From Hyphomicrobiales bacterium (GTDB lineage: Bacteria > Pseudomonadota > Alphaproteobacteria > Rhizobiales > Xanthobacteraceae), in the NCBI GenBank assembly GCA_016185205.1, contig JACPOA010000082.1, positions 18,050 to 82,049 on the forward strand: DNA of 64,000 bases, given 5' to 3'. The position numbers and the translations under genes were made by a program. Within the stretch, counting starts at the first letter, position 1. The number at the start of each line of letters is the position of its first letter. This document shows, piece after piece, positions 8,928 through 17,816 of the stretch. A model generated the notes under the pieces. It made no database searches, was not told where the DNA came from, and saw only the letters and a program-made list of their open reading frames with translations.

Positions 8928-11474
8928 TCAGGCTTTCTGAATCTTGACGCCCGTGAATCCGCCGTTGCGGGCGGTCGCGCCGCTCAGCCGATCGTAGTCG
9001 TCGACCAGGATTTCGTTGTTGTTGCCGCCCCGCGGCGTGGCCTTCGCATAGTCCTTCGCGGCAACACGGCCGTAAGCCCAATGTCCCTGGCCGTAGCACT
9101 TGGCGACGGTGCCGGGACGCACGCCTTCCCAAAGCTTGAGCTTGGTGACGATCGAGCCGGCCATGGACGTGACCCGAACGGTATCACCGGATTTGAGTTT
9201 GAGCTTTGCCCCGTCGGCCGGATTCATCTTCAGCACGTCGTCCCAGGCCACATCGCCGGGATCGACTTTCTTGAATTCCTGATACCAAGGCAGGTTCTGC
9301 GAACGGCCTTCGCGGTTGAGGCGCGACTTGTAGTCAATGAAGGTGAACGGATACTCGCTCACGCTGCCGTGGCGCTTGGGCGGTTCGTAGTGCGGCACAA
9401 ACGCCAGTTCTCCACGCGCGACATAGCCGCTGACGTTAAGAATATCGTCGGTCGTGGTCTGGTGTTTCGTCGCGTGCTCGGTGAGGCCCTTTTTCAAGGT
9501 TTCGCTGAAGAACTCGAACTTCTTGGTGGCTGTGTTGAACCTGCCACCCCAGCCTTTCTTGAAGCTGTACTTCGCGCCGCTGTACATTCCCTTCTTGCGG
9601 AAATCGGCCCAGCCTTCGATCTTGTCGCCCTTGAGCGGCTCCTTGGGCATCCACATCGGCGCGCTGGATATCTTGGCCGCGATCTCGGTGAATTCCCGCT
9701 CGTTGGTCGGGGTCTTGCCGTTTTCCGGGTCCTTGAACGACGCATAGTAGTCGAACAGATTGGGAAACCCTTTCGCCTTGAGCTTCTCGGCGAGCAGCCA
9801 GACCACTTCGGTCTCTTCCTGCTTGACGTCCCAGAGCCGCTTGCCGACCGGCTGCTGGATCGTGGCGTAGCCGTGCAGGTTGCCCATGTTGGTGACGATG
9901 GAAAATCCCTCGCTCGTATTGTGCGTGGCGGGGAGCACGATGTCGGCGAACTGCGTCATCTCCGATGCGTTGGTCACCAGGTGAACGAAGAACGGCACGG
10001 CGGTGAGCGCCTTGTCCCAACGCGACGGATCGGTGCAGGAGAAATTGAAATTGCTCCAGGTTGAGATGAGTACCTTGACCGCGCCGGGGTCCTTCAGCAT
10101 GCCGTTGGCGATGTTGTTGGTGACCACGCCGCTGCCGGGCTTCGCGCCCATCATCGCCGGCATGTCCTTGGCGCCGCGGCCGTCGATCTTCTTGTGCTTG
10201 CTCGCCGCCTTGGCGATGTCGTCGACGTAAGCATCGGCGCTCGGGAACTTGCCGACCGGAACGCTGGAGCTTTGCAGCGTGCCGCCTTCGACGTCGATCG
10301 AGCCGACCAGGCCGTTCAGGGCATGGACCGCCATCGCCGCATAAGTGCCGCGCGGATTCATCGCCACGCCGGGGCCCATCCAGACCGCCACCTTCGGGGC
10401 CGCCTTGCCCATGGCGCGCGCCACGCGGATCGTCTGCGCGGCGGGGATCAGCGTTTCCTTCTCCGCCCAGGCCGGCGTGCGGTCCTTGAGCTCGAGGTTC
10501 CACCACTTGACCAGACCGGAGGTCTCCTTCTCGACGAAGGCGGCCTCGTCGACGGTCTTGCCGGCGACGAACAGGTTCTTGCCGTCCTTGAAGTCGCCGA
10601 CGAATTCCTTGTTCCACAGTCCCTGGGTCAACAGCACATGGGCGATCGCGCCAGCCAGCGCGCCGTCGGTGCCGGGCTTGATCGGCAGCCATTCATGCGC
10701 CTTGGCGGCTGAGTTCGACAATCTCGGGTCGACGGCGATGACAGTGCCACGCGCGAGGATTTCGCCGAACCGGTGGATAGTGTTGGGCACTTCACGGTTG
10801 GAGGCGAGCGGATCGGTGCCCCAGGTCACCAGGCACTGCGTGTTGGCGAGGTCGTAATCGCGGTAGCCGAAGAAGCCTTGCGTCAGGCCCGGCCCCATCT
10901 TCTCGGCTTCGGCACAGATGGCGCTGTGCGAGAAATAGTTCGTGGTCCCGAATATCTTGGGGACGGTGCCATACAGAAGGTCTGTGGAGGTCGGCGAATA
11001 GCGGCCGCGAATATAGGCGAGCTTGTGCGCCTCGTTGTTCTTGCGCAGCTCCATCATCTTGTCGGCGACGATATCGAGCGCCTCGTCCCAACTGATCGGC
11101 ACGAATTTCGGATCGATGCCGCGCCCCTTCTGCGCGTTGGTCCGCTTCATCGGCACCTTGATCCGGTCGGGATCGTAGGTCTGCTGCGGGATCAGGTGGC
11201 CGCGCGGACAGACGTAGCCGTGGTTGGTCTTGCTCGCCGGGTTGCCGCGCACCCGCACGGCGCGGCCGTCCTGCACGAAAATCTGGATCGCGCACCATTG
11301 GGTACAGCCCTGGCAGGCGGTCGACACCCACTCACCCTTGGCGGCGGCTGCGGGCTTACCCTTGCGCAGCGCCATGGCGTTCGTCACCGGCTGGGCGGCC
11401 ACCGGCATGCCGAGCATCAATAAACCACCGGACCCGGCCGACGCCTGGATGAAATTTCGTCTCGTGAGTTTCAT
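8928..11474 (-). CDS. Tat-exported molybdopterin oxidoreductase catalytic subunit, Arr/Arx-like (DMSO reductase family)
   Basis: 848 residues from MKLTRRNFIQ (ATG at complement 11472-11474, GGGAGA upstream). Twin-arginine leader TRRNFIQA. A [4Fe-4S] site is formed by Cys54, Cys57, Cys61 and Cys89 (C-X2-C-X3-C-X27-C, with CPRGHL at the last Cys). Cys187 in SHSAICAEAEKMG is the likely molybdenum ligand. Features such as CQGCTQWC, YDPDRIKVPMKRTN and GRGIDPKFVPISWDEAL resemble arsenate respiratory reductase ArrA and the related ArxA, and length fits. This is pattern recognition only: polysulfide, thiosulfate or other oxyanion substrates remain possible, and no ars genes are nearby. An FNR box lies about 180 bases upstream. 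Confidence 0.8.
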   Translation of the reverse strand: MKLTRRNFIQASAGSGGLLMLGMPVAAQPVTNAMALRKGKPAAAAKGEWVSTACQGCTQWCAIQIFVQDGRAVRVRGNPASKTNHGYVCPRGHLIPQQTYDPDRIKVPMKRTNAQKGRGIDPKFVPISWDEALDIVADKMMELRKNNEAHKLAYIRGRYSPTSTDLLYGTVPKIFGTTNYFSHSAICAEAEKMGPGLTQGFFGYRDYDLANTQCLVTWGTDPLASNREVPNTIHRFGEILARGTVIAVDPRLSNSAAKAHEWLPIKPGTDGALAGAIAHVLLTQGLWNKEFVGDFKDGKNLFVAGKTVDEAAFVEKETSGLVKWWNLELKDRTPAWAEKETLIPAAQTIRVARAMGKAAPKVAVWMGPGVAMNPRGTYAAMAVHALNGLVGSIDVEGGTLQSSSVPVGKFPSADAYVDDIAKAASKHKKIDGRGAKDMPAMMGAKPGSGVVTNNIANGMLKDPGAVKVLISTWSNFNFSCTDPSRWDKALTAVPFFVHLVTNASEMTQFADIVLPATHNTSEGFSIVTNMGNLHGYATIQQPVGKRLWDVKQEETEVVWLLAEKLKAKGFPNLFDYYASFKDPENGKTPTNEREFTEIAAKISSAPMWMPKEPLKGDKIEGWADFRKKGMYSGAKYSFKKGWGGRFNTATKKFEFFSETLKKGLTEHATKHQTTTDDILNVSGYVARGELAFVPHYEPPKRHGSVSEYPFTFIDYKSRLNREGRSQNLPWYQEFKKVDPGDVAWDDVLKMNPADGAKLKLKSGDTVRVTSMAGSIVTKLKLWEGVRPGTVAKCYGQGHWAYGRVAAKDYAKATPRGGNNNEILVDDYDRLSGATARNGGFTGVKIQKA

Positions 11475-11596
11475 GGAGAAATCTCCCTCGCCGCTATCCG
11501 CGTCAAATGCCCCCGTGCGAACTCGGCTCCATACGAACAAGAGGCATTGATTAAGATCGGCCTATGTAATTGTTTATGAATTCCACTTGATGAAAA

Positions 11597-11661
11597 ATGA
11601 CGCAGGTCAATGTTGCGAAAATAATTTTCGTATCCCGACGCGCAACATTGATAACAATCAA
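11597..11661. promoter_or_regulatory. FNR/FixK box upstream of the molybdoenzyme operon
   Basis: TTGATAACAATCAA at 11648-11661 is a perfect TTGAT-N4-ATCAA site. A weaker site, ATGACGCAGGTCAA, lies at 11597-11610. Both are in the 283-base gap upstream of the oxidoreductase, centred about 180 and 130 bases before its start codon. Expected binder: an FNR/FixK/Anr-family regulator. Confidence 0.75.
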
Positions 11662-11757
11662 GCGCTCGTTCGAGTTGACGTCCTAGTCTGCGCGCCGCAA
11701 GGAAGGCCACATGGACGCGTTGGCGCTAAGCCATAGATTTTCAGGCTTCGCAACTTT

Positions 11758-12129
11758 TCAACGCCTCGCCGGCGGATCGCGGCTCAAGTTCTTGGCCGCG
11801 AGTTCGTCGAGATAATCCTGCCAATAGGCCGCGTAATTGCGGCCGAGATCGCGCAGATAGTCCCAGCCGAAAATCCCGGTCGAATGCATGTCGTCGAACA
11901 CCAGCCGCACGGCGTAATTGCCAACCGGCAGCACTTCGATGATCTCGACATTCTTCTTGGCCGGAACGGTCTTGCGCTCTTCCTCCGAATGGCCCTGCAC
12001 TTCCGCGCTCGGGCTTTTCACCCGCAGATATTCGGCCGGCAGATCGAAACGCTCGCCGCCGTCGAAGGAGACGGTGAGCGTCCTGCGGTCCTTGTGCAGG
12101 CGAAGTTCGCTTGGCCAAGCGTCTGTCAT
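11758..12129 (-). CDS. DUF971 (gamma-butyrobetaine hydroxylase-like N-terminal) protein
   Basis: 123 residues, single small domain: WPSELRLHKDRRTLTVSFDGG, LPAEYLRVKSPSAEVQGH, and the family's conserved tail HSTGIFGWDYLRDLG. Stand-alone DUF971 proteins are common in proteobacteria, and the fold matches the Zn-binding N-terminal domain of gamma-butyrobetaine hydroxylase. Some are proposed to assist iron-sulfur or Mo enzymes, but this is not established. It starts 9 bases after the upstream regulator gene, so they are probably one transcript. An overlapping frame at 11741-12118 is a shadow. Confidence 0.8.
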   Translation of the reverse strand: MTDAWPSELRLHKDRRTLTVSFDGGERFDLPAEYLRVKSPSAEVQGHSEEERKTVPAKKNVEIIEVLPVGNYAVRLVFDDMHSTGIFGWDYLRDLGRNYAAYWQDYLDELAAKNLSRDPPARR

Positions 12130-12138
12130 GGTTTTGTC

Positions 12139-13023
12139 CTAAATGATAAAGCGCACGCTGCCGGCGTCGCGCAAGTCGTAGCCGCCCATTTCCTGCGCGC
12201 GCGCGGACAGCTCATCCGAGCGCAGGAACTTGAGCAGCATTTGTAGAGCGGGGCGGAAATAGTCGCGCTGGCGCATGACCAGATCGAACGGCTCCCAGAC
12301 GATCGATACGAAATCGAGCCCGGCGGAATTGGCGACCGATCGCGTCGCGATGCCGGTATCGGCGCGGCCGGCGCGGATCGCCTGCGCGATATCGGGGCCG
12401 GTCGGGCAGACCGGGCCGGCGCCGGCGAGCTGGTCGAGCGGGGTCTTGGCGCGATGCAGCAAGGCCAGCAGCAGCAGCTGCGCGCCGGCGCCCTGCGGAC
12501 GCATGGCGATGCGCGCGCGCTTGGCGATCACGTCGTCGATCGAAGCGAGCTTGAGCGGATTGCCCGGCGCCAGCAGGAAGCCCTGCTCGCGCCGGCAGAA
12601 GGCGATCATCACCGCGTCCTGCACGTCGCTGCGGCTCGCCATCGCCGCGACATTGGCGTCGGCACTCGCATCCTCCAGCGCATGCAGATGCATGGCGGCG
12701 GCGATCGTTTCGCCCGCGCTGAAACGCGCAAGTCCGGCTTCGCTGCCGACCGCGAGCGTGGCGAGGCCGCAGCCGCTTTCGCGCAAGGCCCATTCCAGCA
12801 GCGGATCGTGGCTGCCGCCGACGATCGGCGCAGGCTCCGGGCGCGTCAGCCCGGCGGGACGCGTCACGCTGGAGGCCAGCCAGTGGTCGAGCTCAGCCTT
12901 GGGAAACAGCCAGCGGCCGGTGACCTTTGTGCACGGCACCGTGCCCTCGGCCACCATCTCATAGATCTTGCGTTCCTTGAGGCGGAGATAGCGCGCGGCT
13001 TCGGCGGTCGTGAAAAGCTGCAT
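12139..13023 (-). CDS. One-component regulator: MerR/excisionase-type HTH fused to molybdate-binding PBP-like domain
   Basis: 294 residues from MQLFTTAEAA (ATG at complement 13021-13023). Residues 1-50 form a helix-turn-helix of the HTH_17/excisionase type (FTTAEAARYLRLKERKIYEM, then GRWLFPKAELDHWL). Residues about 70-290 match the PBP-like (COG1910) fold found in molybdate-responsive regulators: GSHDPLLEWAL, QGFLLAPGNPLKL, TGPDIAQAIRAGRADTGIA. It probably senses molybdate or tungstate, or a related oxyanion, in the cytoplasm and controls the neighbouring molybdoenzyme. Upstream on the same strand is the kinase-USP gene. Confidence 0.8.
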   Translation of the reverse strand: MQLFTTAEAARYLRLKERKIYEMVAEGTVPCTKVTGRWLFPKAELDHWLASSVTRPAGLTRPEPAPIVGGSHDPLLEWALRESGCGLATLAVGSEAGLARFSAGETIAAAMHLHALEDASADANVAAMASRSDVQDAVMIAFCRREQGFLLAPGNPLKLASIDDVIAKRARIAMRPQGAGAQLLLLALLHRAKTPLDQLAGAGPVCPTGPDIAQAIRAGRADTGIATRSVANSAGLDFVSIVWEPFDLVMRQRDYFRPALQMLLKFLRSDELSARAQEMGGYDLRDAGSVRFII

Positions 13024-13135
13024 GCGGCTCACCCTGCACTCATATGCATATTTTTCAGAATGCCTAGAACTACAGAAAAAACAAGGCGGTGGGCAATAGA
13101 ACGCGACAGCCCGTTCGGTAAAATCAGGCCGCCGA

Positions 13136-14551
13136 TCACGGCTTCGCGGCCTCGTCAATATAAGTCGGGCGCACCACCGTCACGGTGCAAGCGGCCTCGG
13201 CGGCGACTTTGGCGGACACGCTGCCGAGCAGCTTACGCATCAGCGACTCCTGCCGCGCACCGATCAGAATGTGATCGACGCGGTTGACTTGCGCGAATTC
13301 GAGAATGGCGGCGGCCGGGTCGATCGCCTCGATCACATGCACGGTGAGACGGCGTTCGTCGAGCTTCAAAGGCTCGGCCCAATATTTGAGACCGACCATG
13401 CGGTCGACGTGCTTGTTGTGGCCATGTTCATCGAGCGTCGTATCGATCGTCAGCCGGGCCTGCTTGAGCACGTTGAGGCAGGCAAGTCGCGCCGACGGCA
13501 GCGTCGCGAGTATGCGTTCAGTCGTGACACGGAGTGCGTGTTTGATATCCGCGTGTCCTTCCGCCAAGTCGATAGCGACGGCGATGATCGGGGCGGACGA
13601 AAGCTGAGCGGCAAGCGCCGCCTTGGGCCGCGGCGTCGTCAAATCCTTGTTGAAACGCCGGCGCAGCACGGTGGTGAAAGGATCGCGCCGCAAGCGTTCG
13701 GATCGGGCGGTCAGCTTGACTTGATCTTGGTGGCTCAAATCGAAGGCCAGTTGCGCCATGGTCGGGTAGCGCCAGGCCGGCTCGGTCTCCAGACAACGCA
13801 ACACGATTTCCTGCAGCGCGGGCGGATAATCAGGCCTCAGGCTGCGCGGCGGCACCGGATCGCGCCAGAGCCGGCGCCGCATCCCGCGCAGCGTCTCGCT
13901 TTCGCCGAACGGCCGCACGCCGGTCGAAAAGAAATAGAGCAGGACGCCCAAGGCGAACTGATCGCTGCGCGGATCGTTGCGGACGCCGAGCAACTGCTCG
14001 GGCGACATGTAGGGAGCCGTGCCGAACGGCAGACGGAACTCCTCCTGCATCAGGTCGGGGAGCTGATCGTGATGCGAAAGGCCGAAGTCGAGCAGAACGG
14101 TTTCCCCGTTCGGTCGCAACACGATGTTGCTCGGCTTGACGTCGAGATGAATGACATGCTGCCGGTGCAGATCGTCGAGCGCGGTCGCCACTTTCACGCC
14201 GATATCGGCGACCTCCGCATAAGGCAAAGGAAGCACGCCGATCCGCTCGTACAATGTTTTGCCGACGACACGTTCCATTACAAGGTACGGCTGCACGGTG
14301 AAATCACCCGCGGCAATGAACTTCGGAACGTGCACGCCGGACAATCGCGGCAGGATCATCTGCTCCATTTCGAAACTGACGATGGCCGCGGGGTCCGCGC
14401 CTTCGCCGATGCGCGGCACCTTCATCAACATCGGCGCCGTCATGCCGGGGTGCGAGACACGCCATAGCGTCGCCATGCCGCCGCGGTGGACGCGTTCCTC
14501 AAGCCGAAAGCCGTCGAGGACCAAACCCGGCTCGTGCAGCGGCTTGGCCAT
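13136..14551 (-). CDS. Bifunctional Ser/Thr protein kinase - universal stress protein fusion
   Basis: 471 residues. Residues about 15-285 are a Hanks-type kinase: glycine loop VHRGGMATLW, Lys in MLMKVPRI, catalytic loop VIHLDVKPSN (Leu replaces the usual Arg of HRD), DFG in LLDFGLSHH, and APYMSPEQL. Residues about 315-465 are a UspA-like domain ending DHILIGARQESLMRKLLGSVSAKVAAEA. Such fusions occur in alphaproteobacteria and are assumed to couple a nucleotide-binding stress domain to phosphorylation. The stop of the metallophosphoesterase gene is 3 bases upstream of this start, so the two are co-transcribed. Confidence 0.9.
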   Translation of the reverse strand: MAKPLHEPGLVLDGFRLEERVHRGGMATLWRVSHPGMTAPMLMKVPRIGEGADPAAIVSFEMEQMILPRLSGVHVPKFIAAGDFTVQPYLVMERVVGKTLYERIGVLPLPYAEVADIGVKVATALDDLHRQHVIHLDVKPSNIVLRPNGETVLLDFGLSHHDQLPDLMQEEFRLPFGTAPYMSPEQLLGVRNDPRSDQFALGVLLYFFSTGVRPFGESETLRGMRRRLWRDPVPPRSLRPDYPPALQEIVLRCLETEPAWRYPTMAQLAFDLSHQDQVKLTARSERLRRDPFTTVLRRRFNKDLTTPRPKAALAAQLSSAPIIAVAIDLAEGHADIKHALRVTTERILATLPSARLACLNVLKQARLTIDTTLDEHGHNKHVDRMVGLKYWAEPLKLDERRLTVHVIEAIDPAAAILEFAQVNRVDHILIGARQESLMRKLLGSVSAKVAAEAACTVTVVRPTYIDEAAKP

Positions 14552-14554
14552 TCG

Positions 14555-15295
14555 TCAGTTCCCCACGCGCAGCCGGTCGGCCAGCCAGGTCGGCAGGCCT
14601 TTCTTGCGGATCTGGGCGGCGGCCTGCTCGACGTCATAGGGCACGCGGCAATAGGTGAGCTCGCGCTTCTCGGTATCCAGCATGGCGTAAGAGCTTGCCG
14701 GGTTGCCGTCGCGCGGCTGCCCGACGGAGCCGAGCACCGCGAGCCAGCGCCGGCCGGGCAGCAACTGTATGGCAAAGCCGGTTGTCGGCGTGAATGACGT
14801 CATCTTCGCGGTCGCCGACATGCTGTAGAGTGCCGGCTGGTGGATGTGCCCGCAAAACGTGATGGGGGCGGGGGTCGCGCTGATGCTGCGGGCGGCATCC
14901 GCGACGCTCGCCACATAGTTCCAGCCTTTCGGATTGCTCGCGTCGGCATGGACGTAAAGACGATCGCGGTCTTCCAGCGTCAGCGGCAGGCCGGCAAGGA
15001 ATTCGCGTTCCGAGGGCCCGAGTTCGCCGCGCGTCCATTCGATGGCTATTTTTGCTTCGACATTCATTTGTTCGCGTGGATTGTTGATCGCGCTGTCGTG
15101 GTTGCCGAGCACGGCCATCGCGCCCTTCTCGACGAGATCCATGACGGCGGTCACCGTCCACTCCGGATCGGCGCCGTAACCGACATAATCGCCGAGCAGC
15201 ACAAACCGCTCGGCGCCATGATCGCGCGCCTGCGCCAGGCAGGCGCTGAACGCCTGGCGGTTGGCGTGAATATCCGCGAAGAAAGCAATCAGCAC
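14555..15295 (-). CDS. Calcineurin-like metallophosphoesterase
   Basis: 246 residues. Dinuclear metal-site motifs are present in order: FFADIHANRQA near the N-terminus, LLGDYVGYG near residue 35, VLGNHDSAI near residue 62, then HADAS and CGHIHQP. The pattern is that of the small prokaryotic phosphodiesterase/phosphatase group (YfcE-like/MPP superfamily). Coupled to the kinase-USP gene (3-base gap), it may oppose or support the kinase, as phosphatases of this fold sometimes do; that pairing is inference from position. The actual substrate is unknown. Confidence 0.88.
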   Translation of the reverse strand: MLIAFFADIHANRQAFSACLAQARDHGAERFVLLGDYVGYGADPEWTVTAVMDLVEKGAMAVLGNHDSAINNPREQMNVEAKIAIEWTRGELGPSEREFLAGLPLTLEDRDRLYVHADASNPKGWNYVASVADAARSISATPAPITFCGHIHQPALYSMSATAKMTSFTPTTGFAIQLLPGRRWLAVLGSVGQPRDGNPASSYAMLDTEKRELTYCRVPYDVEQAAAQIRKKGLPTWLADRLRVGN

Positions 15296-15474
15296 GGCAT
15301 AGTCCTCAAGCCAAGGCGATCGGCCTCGATCGTCCGGCGGTCACGACCCATGGACTTGTTAGAATATAGGCCGGCGATCCGGCTTTGTGACGTCCAAATG
15401 GCCGACCGGAAACGCCAGCGGACGCCGCGATCCGCGAACCGGCGAGAACCCTTTATCGATCGGCTATCGCCGGA

Positions 15475-15912
15475 TTACTGGTCCCGCCGCCCCGGCCACG
15501 GCATCGTTGCCAGCACCTTCAATGTTGGCGCATTGGGGCAATAGTCTTGCCAGGCTATTCCGGCCGAACGACCGGTAAATTCCTGATCACAGCGTTTGTG
15601 GTTTTCGCACAGCGAACAAATGCGCTGCAAATCATGGAAGGTTGACGGCTCAGCACGCGCGACAACATCCGGGTCCAGACCAAGCCCCTCCATTCGGAGC
15701 AGCAACTGGTCGGCCGCCGCCGGACCGAGACTGGCGAGCTTGCGAAGCTCGGAAGCGGACACGCCGATATCGTGCGCGATCCGGTCGACTTCTTCCTGCG
15801 CGCAGCATGAAAGATCGGAATAGATGGGATTGTAGCCGGTCCAGGCCCGCCACCACTGCGAAAGGATTTCAGCCGGTGACCGGCGCTTGTGTTCAACAGT
15901 CAGTGCCGACAT
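15475..15912 (-). CDS. DUF6455-type small cysteine-rich protein
   Basis: 145 residues from MSALTVEHKR (ATG at complement 15910-15912), selected because GAGGAGG sits five bases upstream. It is soluble and mostly helical, with clustered cysteines: SCCAQEEVDRIA, ICSLCENHKRCDQ and DYCPNAPTL, which could hold zinc or an iron-sulfur cluster. DUF6455 proteins are widespread and uncharacterised in Hyphomicrobiales. An FNR-type box 75 bases upstream suggests expression under low oxygen. Confidence 0.72.
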   Translation of the reverse strand: MSALTVEHKRRSPAEILSQWWRAWTGYNPIYSDLSCCAQEEVDRIAHDIGVSASELRKLASLGPAAADQLLLRMEGLGLDPDVVARAEPSTFHDLQRICSLCENHKRCDQEFTGRSAGIAWQDYCPNAPTLKVLATMPWPGRRDQ

Positions 15913-15986
15913 GTCAGCCTCCTCAAGTCCGCGTTTCCCAATCACGGAGTTGAGCATCATCTAATATGATCGCGGAGCGGTATCCC

Positions 15987-16000
15987 TTGATATAGGTCAA
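15987..16000. promoter_or_regulatory. FNR/FixK-type box upstream of DUF6455 gene
   Basis: TTGATATAGGTCAA fits TTGAT-N4-(A/G)TCAA with one deviation from the perfect palindrome. It lies 75 bases before the DUF6455 start codon. Confidence 0.62.
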
Positions 16001-16061
16001 TCGGCGCCGCCGGATCCGCGAAAGCGCCGATTTGTAAGGGCCTAATGGCGGGCGGCGAGGC

Positions 16062-17714
16062 TCAGTAGCGCGGGTCGTACATTTGCGACTGGACGTAGCC
16101 GAGCAGATCGTTCGGCGGCACTCCGGCCGCCAGCCCGCGGTCGTAAGCGACCTTGGCAACCGCGACGGCGATCTGCGCGGAGACCTCGCGGATGCGGGGC
16201 AGTGCCGGATAGAGGCTGCCCTGTTTGATGTCCGCTTCGCTCACGAGCTGCGCCAGCGTATGCGCGGCGGCCATGAACATCTCGTCGGTCACCAGGCGGG
16301 TGCCGCTCACGATCGCGCCTAAGCCCACGCCGGGGAAGATGTAGGAGTTGTTGCCCTGACGCGGTACGAAGGTCTTGCCGTCGAGCGCGACCGGGTCGTA
16401 CGGGCTGCCGCAGGCGAACAGGGCGCGGCCGCCGGTGTGGCGGTAGGCCTCGATGGCTGAACATTCCGCCTTCGAGGTCGGATTGGACAGCGCAAAGATA
16501 ATCGGCCGCGTGTTGAGCTCCGCCATCGTCTGCAGCACCTCGGGCGTGAAGGTGCCGCCGACCGCGGCCACACCGATGATGCCAGTCGGTTTGAGCGTGC
16601 GGATTGCGGTCAGGAAATCGCCGACCGGCGGGTGCTCATGCGCGTAACGCATCTTGTGCTCGGTGAGGCCGCCCGCGCGGTTCTTGACCACGAGGCCGCG
16701 CGAATCCACGAGCCAGACGCGCAGGCGCGCCTCGGCTTCGCTTAGGCCTTCGGCGATCATCGCCGAGATCACGAGATCGGCGATGCCGGTCGCGGCTTCG
16801 CCGGCGCCGAGGAACAAGACCTTCTGTTCCGACAGTTTGCCGCCGGTCGTGCGCATGGCCGAGAACAGGCCGGCGAGCGCCACCGCCGCCGTGCCTTGGA
16901 TGTCGTCGTTGAAGACGCAGATCTTGTCCCGGTATTTGTGCAGCAGATGGAAGGCCTGCTGATTGGCGAAGTCCTCGAACTGGATCAGCACGCCGGGGAA
17001 CACCGCGCGCGCCGCGGTCACGAATTCATCGACGAACTCGTCGTAGGCCGCGCCGGTCACGCGCTTCTGGCGCTGGCCGACATAGTAGGGATCGTTGAGC
17101 AAGGACTCATTGTTGGTGCCGACATCCAGCATTACCGGTAAACAATGTGTCGGGTGAATGCCGGCGCACGCCGTGTAAAGCGAGAGCTTGCCGACCGGAA
17201 TGCCCATGCCGTTGGCGCCGAGATCGCCGAGGCCGAGGATGCGTTCGCCATCGGTGACGACGATAAGCTTTGCCGGATAGGGCCAGTTGCGCAGCAAATC
17301 GGCGATGCGTCCTCGATCGTTGGCCCCGATGAACAGGCCGCGCGGCCGCTGGAAGATATGGCCGAACCGCTGACAGGCGAGCCCCACGGTCGGGGTGTAG
17401 ATGAGCGGCTGGATCTCATCGATATTGTCGCACACGATGCGGAAGAACAGCGCCTCGTTTCGGTCGTGCAGCGCGTTGAGCGCCACATATTTCTCGAGGT
17501 CATTGGGCAGGCTACGCAGATTGGTCATCACGCGCTCGGCCTGCGCTTTCATCGAAAGCACATGCGCCGGCAATAGGCCGCGCAGACCCAGTGCGTCGCG
17601 CTCCTGCTCGGTGAATCCGGTGCCCCTGTTGAGCAGCGGATCGCGCAATAGCGCAATGCCGCGAACTGCCTCTTTGGCAGTCGAGCGGATTTCCGCCCGA
17701 TCAGGCACATTCAT
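16062..17714 (-). CDS. NAD(P)-dependent malic enzyme
   Basis: 550 residues from MNVPDRAEIR (ATG at complement 17712-17714, AAGGGAA upstream). Large-type malic enzyme: substrate region PLIYTPTVGLACQ, metal and substrate residues around QFEDFANQQAF and VFNDDIQGTAAV, nucleotide-binding LFLGAGEAATGIADL, and IIFALSNPTSKAECS. It decarboxylates malate to pyruvate with reduction of NAD(P), in the cytoplasm. Length and motifs match the MaeA (SfcA)-like class rather than MaeB, which has a phosphotransacetylase tail. A perfect FNR box lies about 70 bases upstream. Confidence 0.93.
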   Translation of the reverse strand: MNVPDRAEIRSTAKEAVRGIALLRDPLLNRGTGFTEQERDALGLRGLLPAHVLSMKAQAERVMTNLRSLPNDLEKYVALNALHDRNEALFFRIVCDNIDEIQPLIYTPTVGLACQRFGHIFQRPRGLFIGANDRGRIADLLRNWPYPAKLIVVTDGERILGLGDLGANGMGIPVGKLSLYTACAGIHPTHCLPVMLDVGTNNESLLNDPYYVGQRQKRVTGAAYDEFVDEFVTAARAVFPGVLIQFEDFANQQAFHLLHKYRDKICVFNDDIQGTAAVALAGLFSAMRTTGGKLSEQKVLFLGAGEAATGIADLVISAMIAEGLSEAEARLRVWLVDSRGLVVKNRAGGLTEHKMRYAHEHPPVGDFLTAIRTLKPTGIIGVAAVGGTFTPEVLQTMAELNTRPIIFALSNPTSKAECSAIEAYRHTGGRALFACGSPYDPVALDGKTFVPRQGNNSYIFPGVGLGAIVSGTRLVTDEMFMAAAHTLAQLVSEADIKQGSLYPALPRIREVSAQIAVAVAKVAYDRGLAAGVPPNDLLGYVQSQMYDPRY

Positions 17715-17779
17715 AGCAAATTCCCTTGAATTGCCGGTGTGAATTGGGCCGCACTGTCGACCATGCGCCGCGGAAGGCA

Positions 17780-17793
17780 TTGATTGAGATCAA
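17780..17793. promoter_or_regulatory. FNR/FixK box upstream of malic enzyme
   Basis: TTGATTGAGATCAA is a perfect TTGAT-N4-ATCAA site, centred about 72 bases before the malic enzyme start and between it and the upstream hemG stop. Confidence 0.75.
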
Positions 17794-17816
17794 CGGACGG
17801 CGGCAAGGCATAGCAG

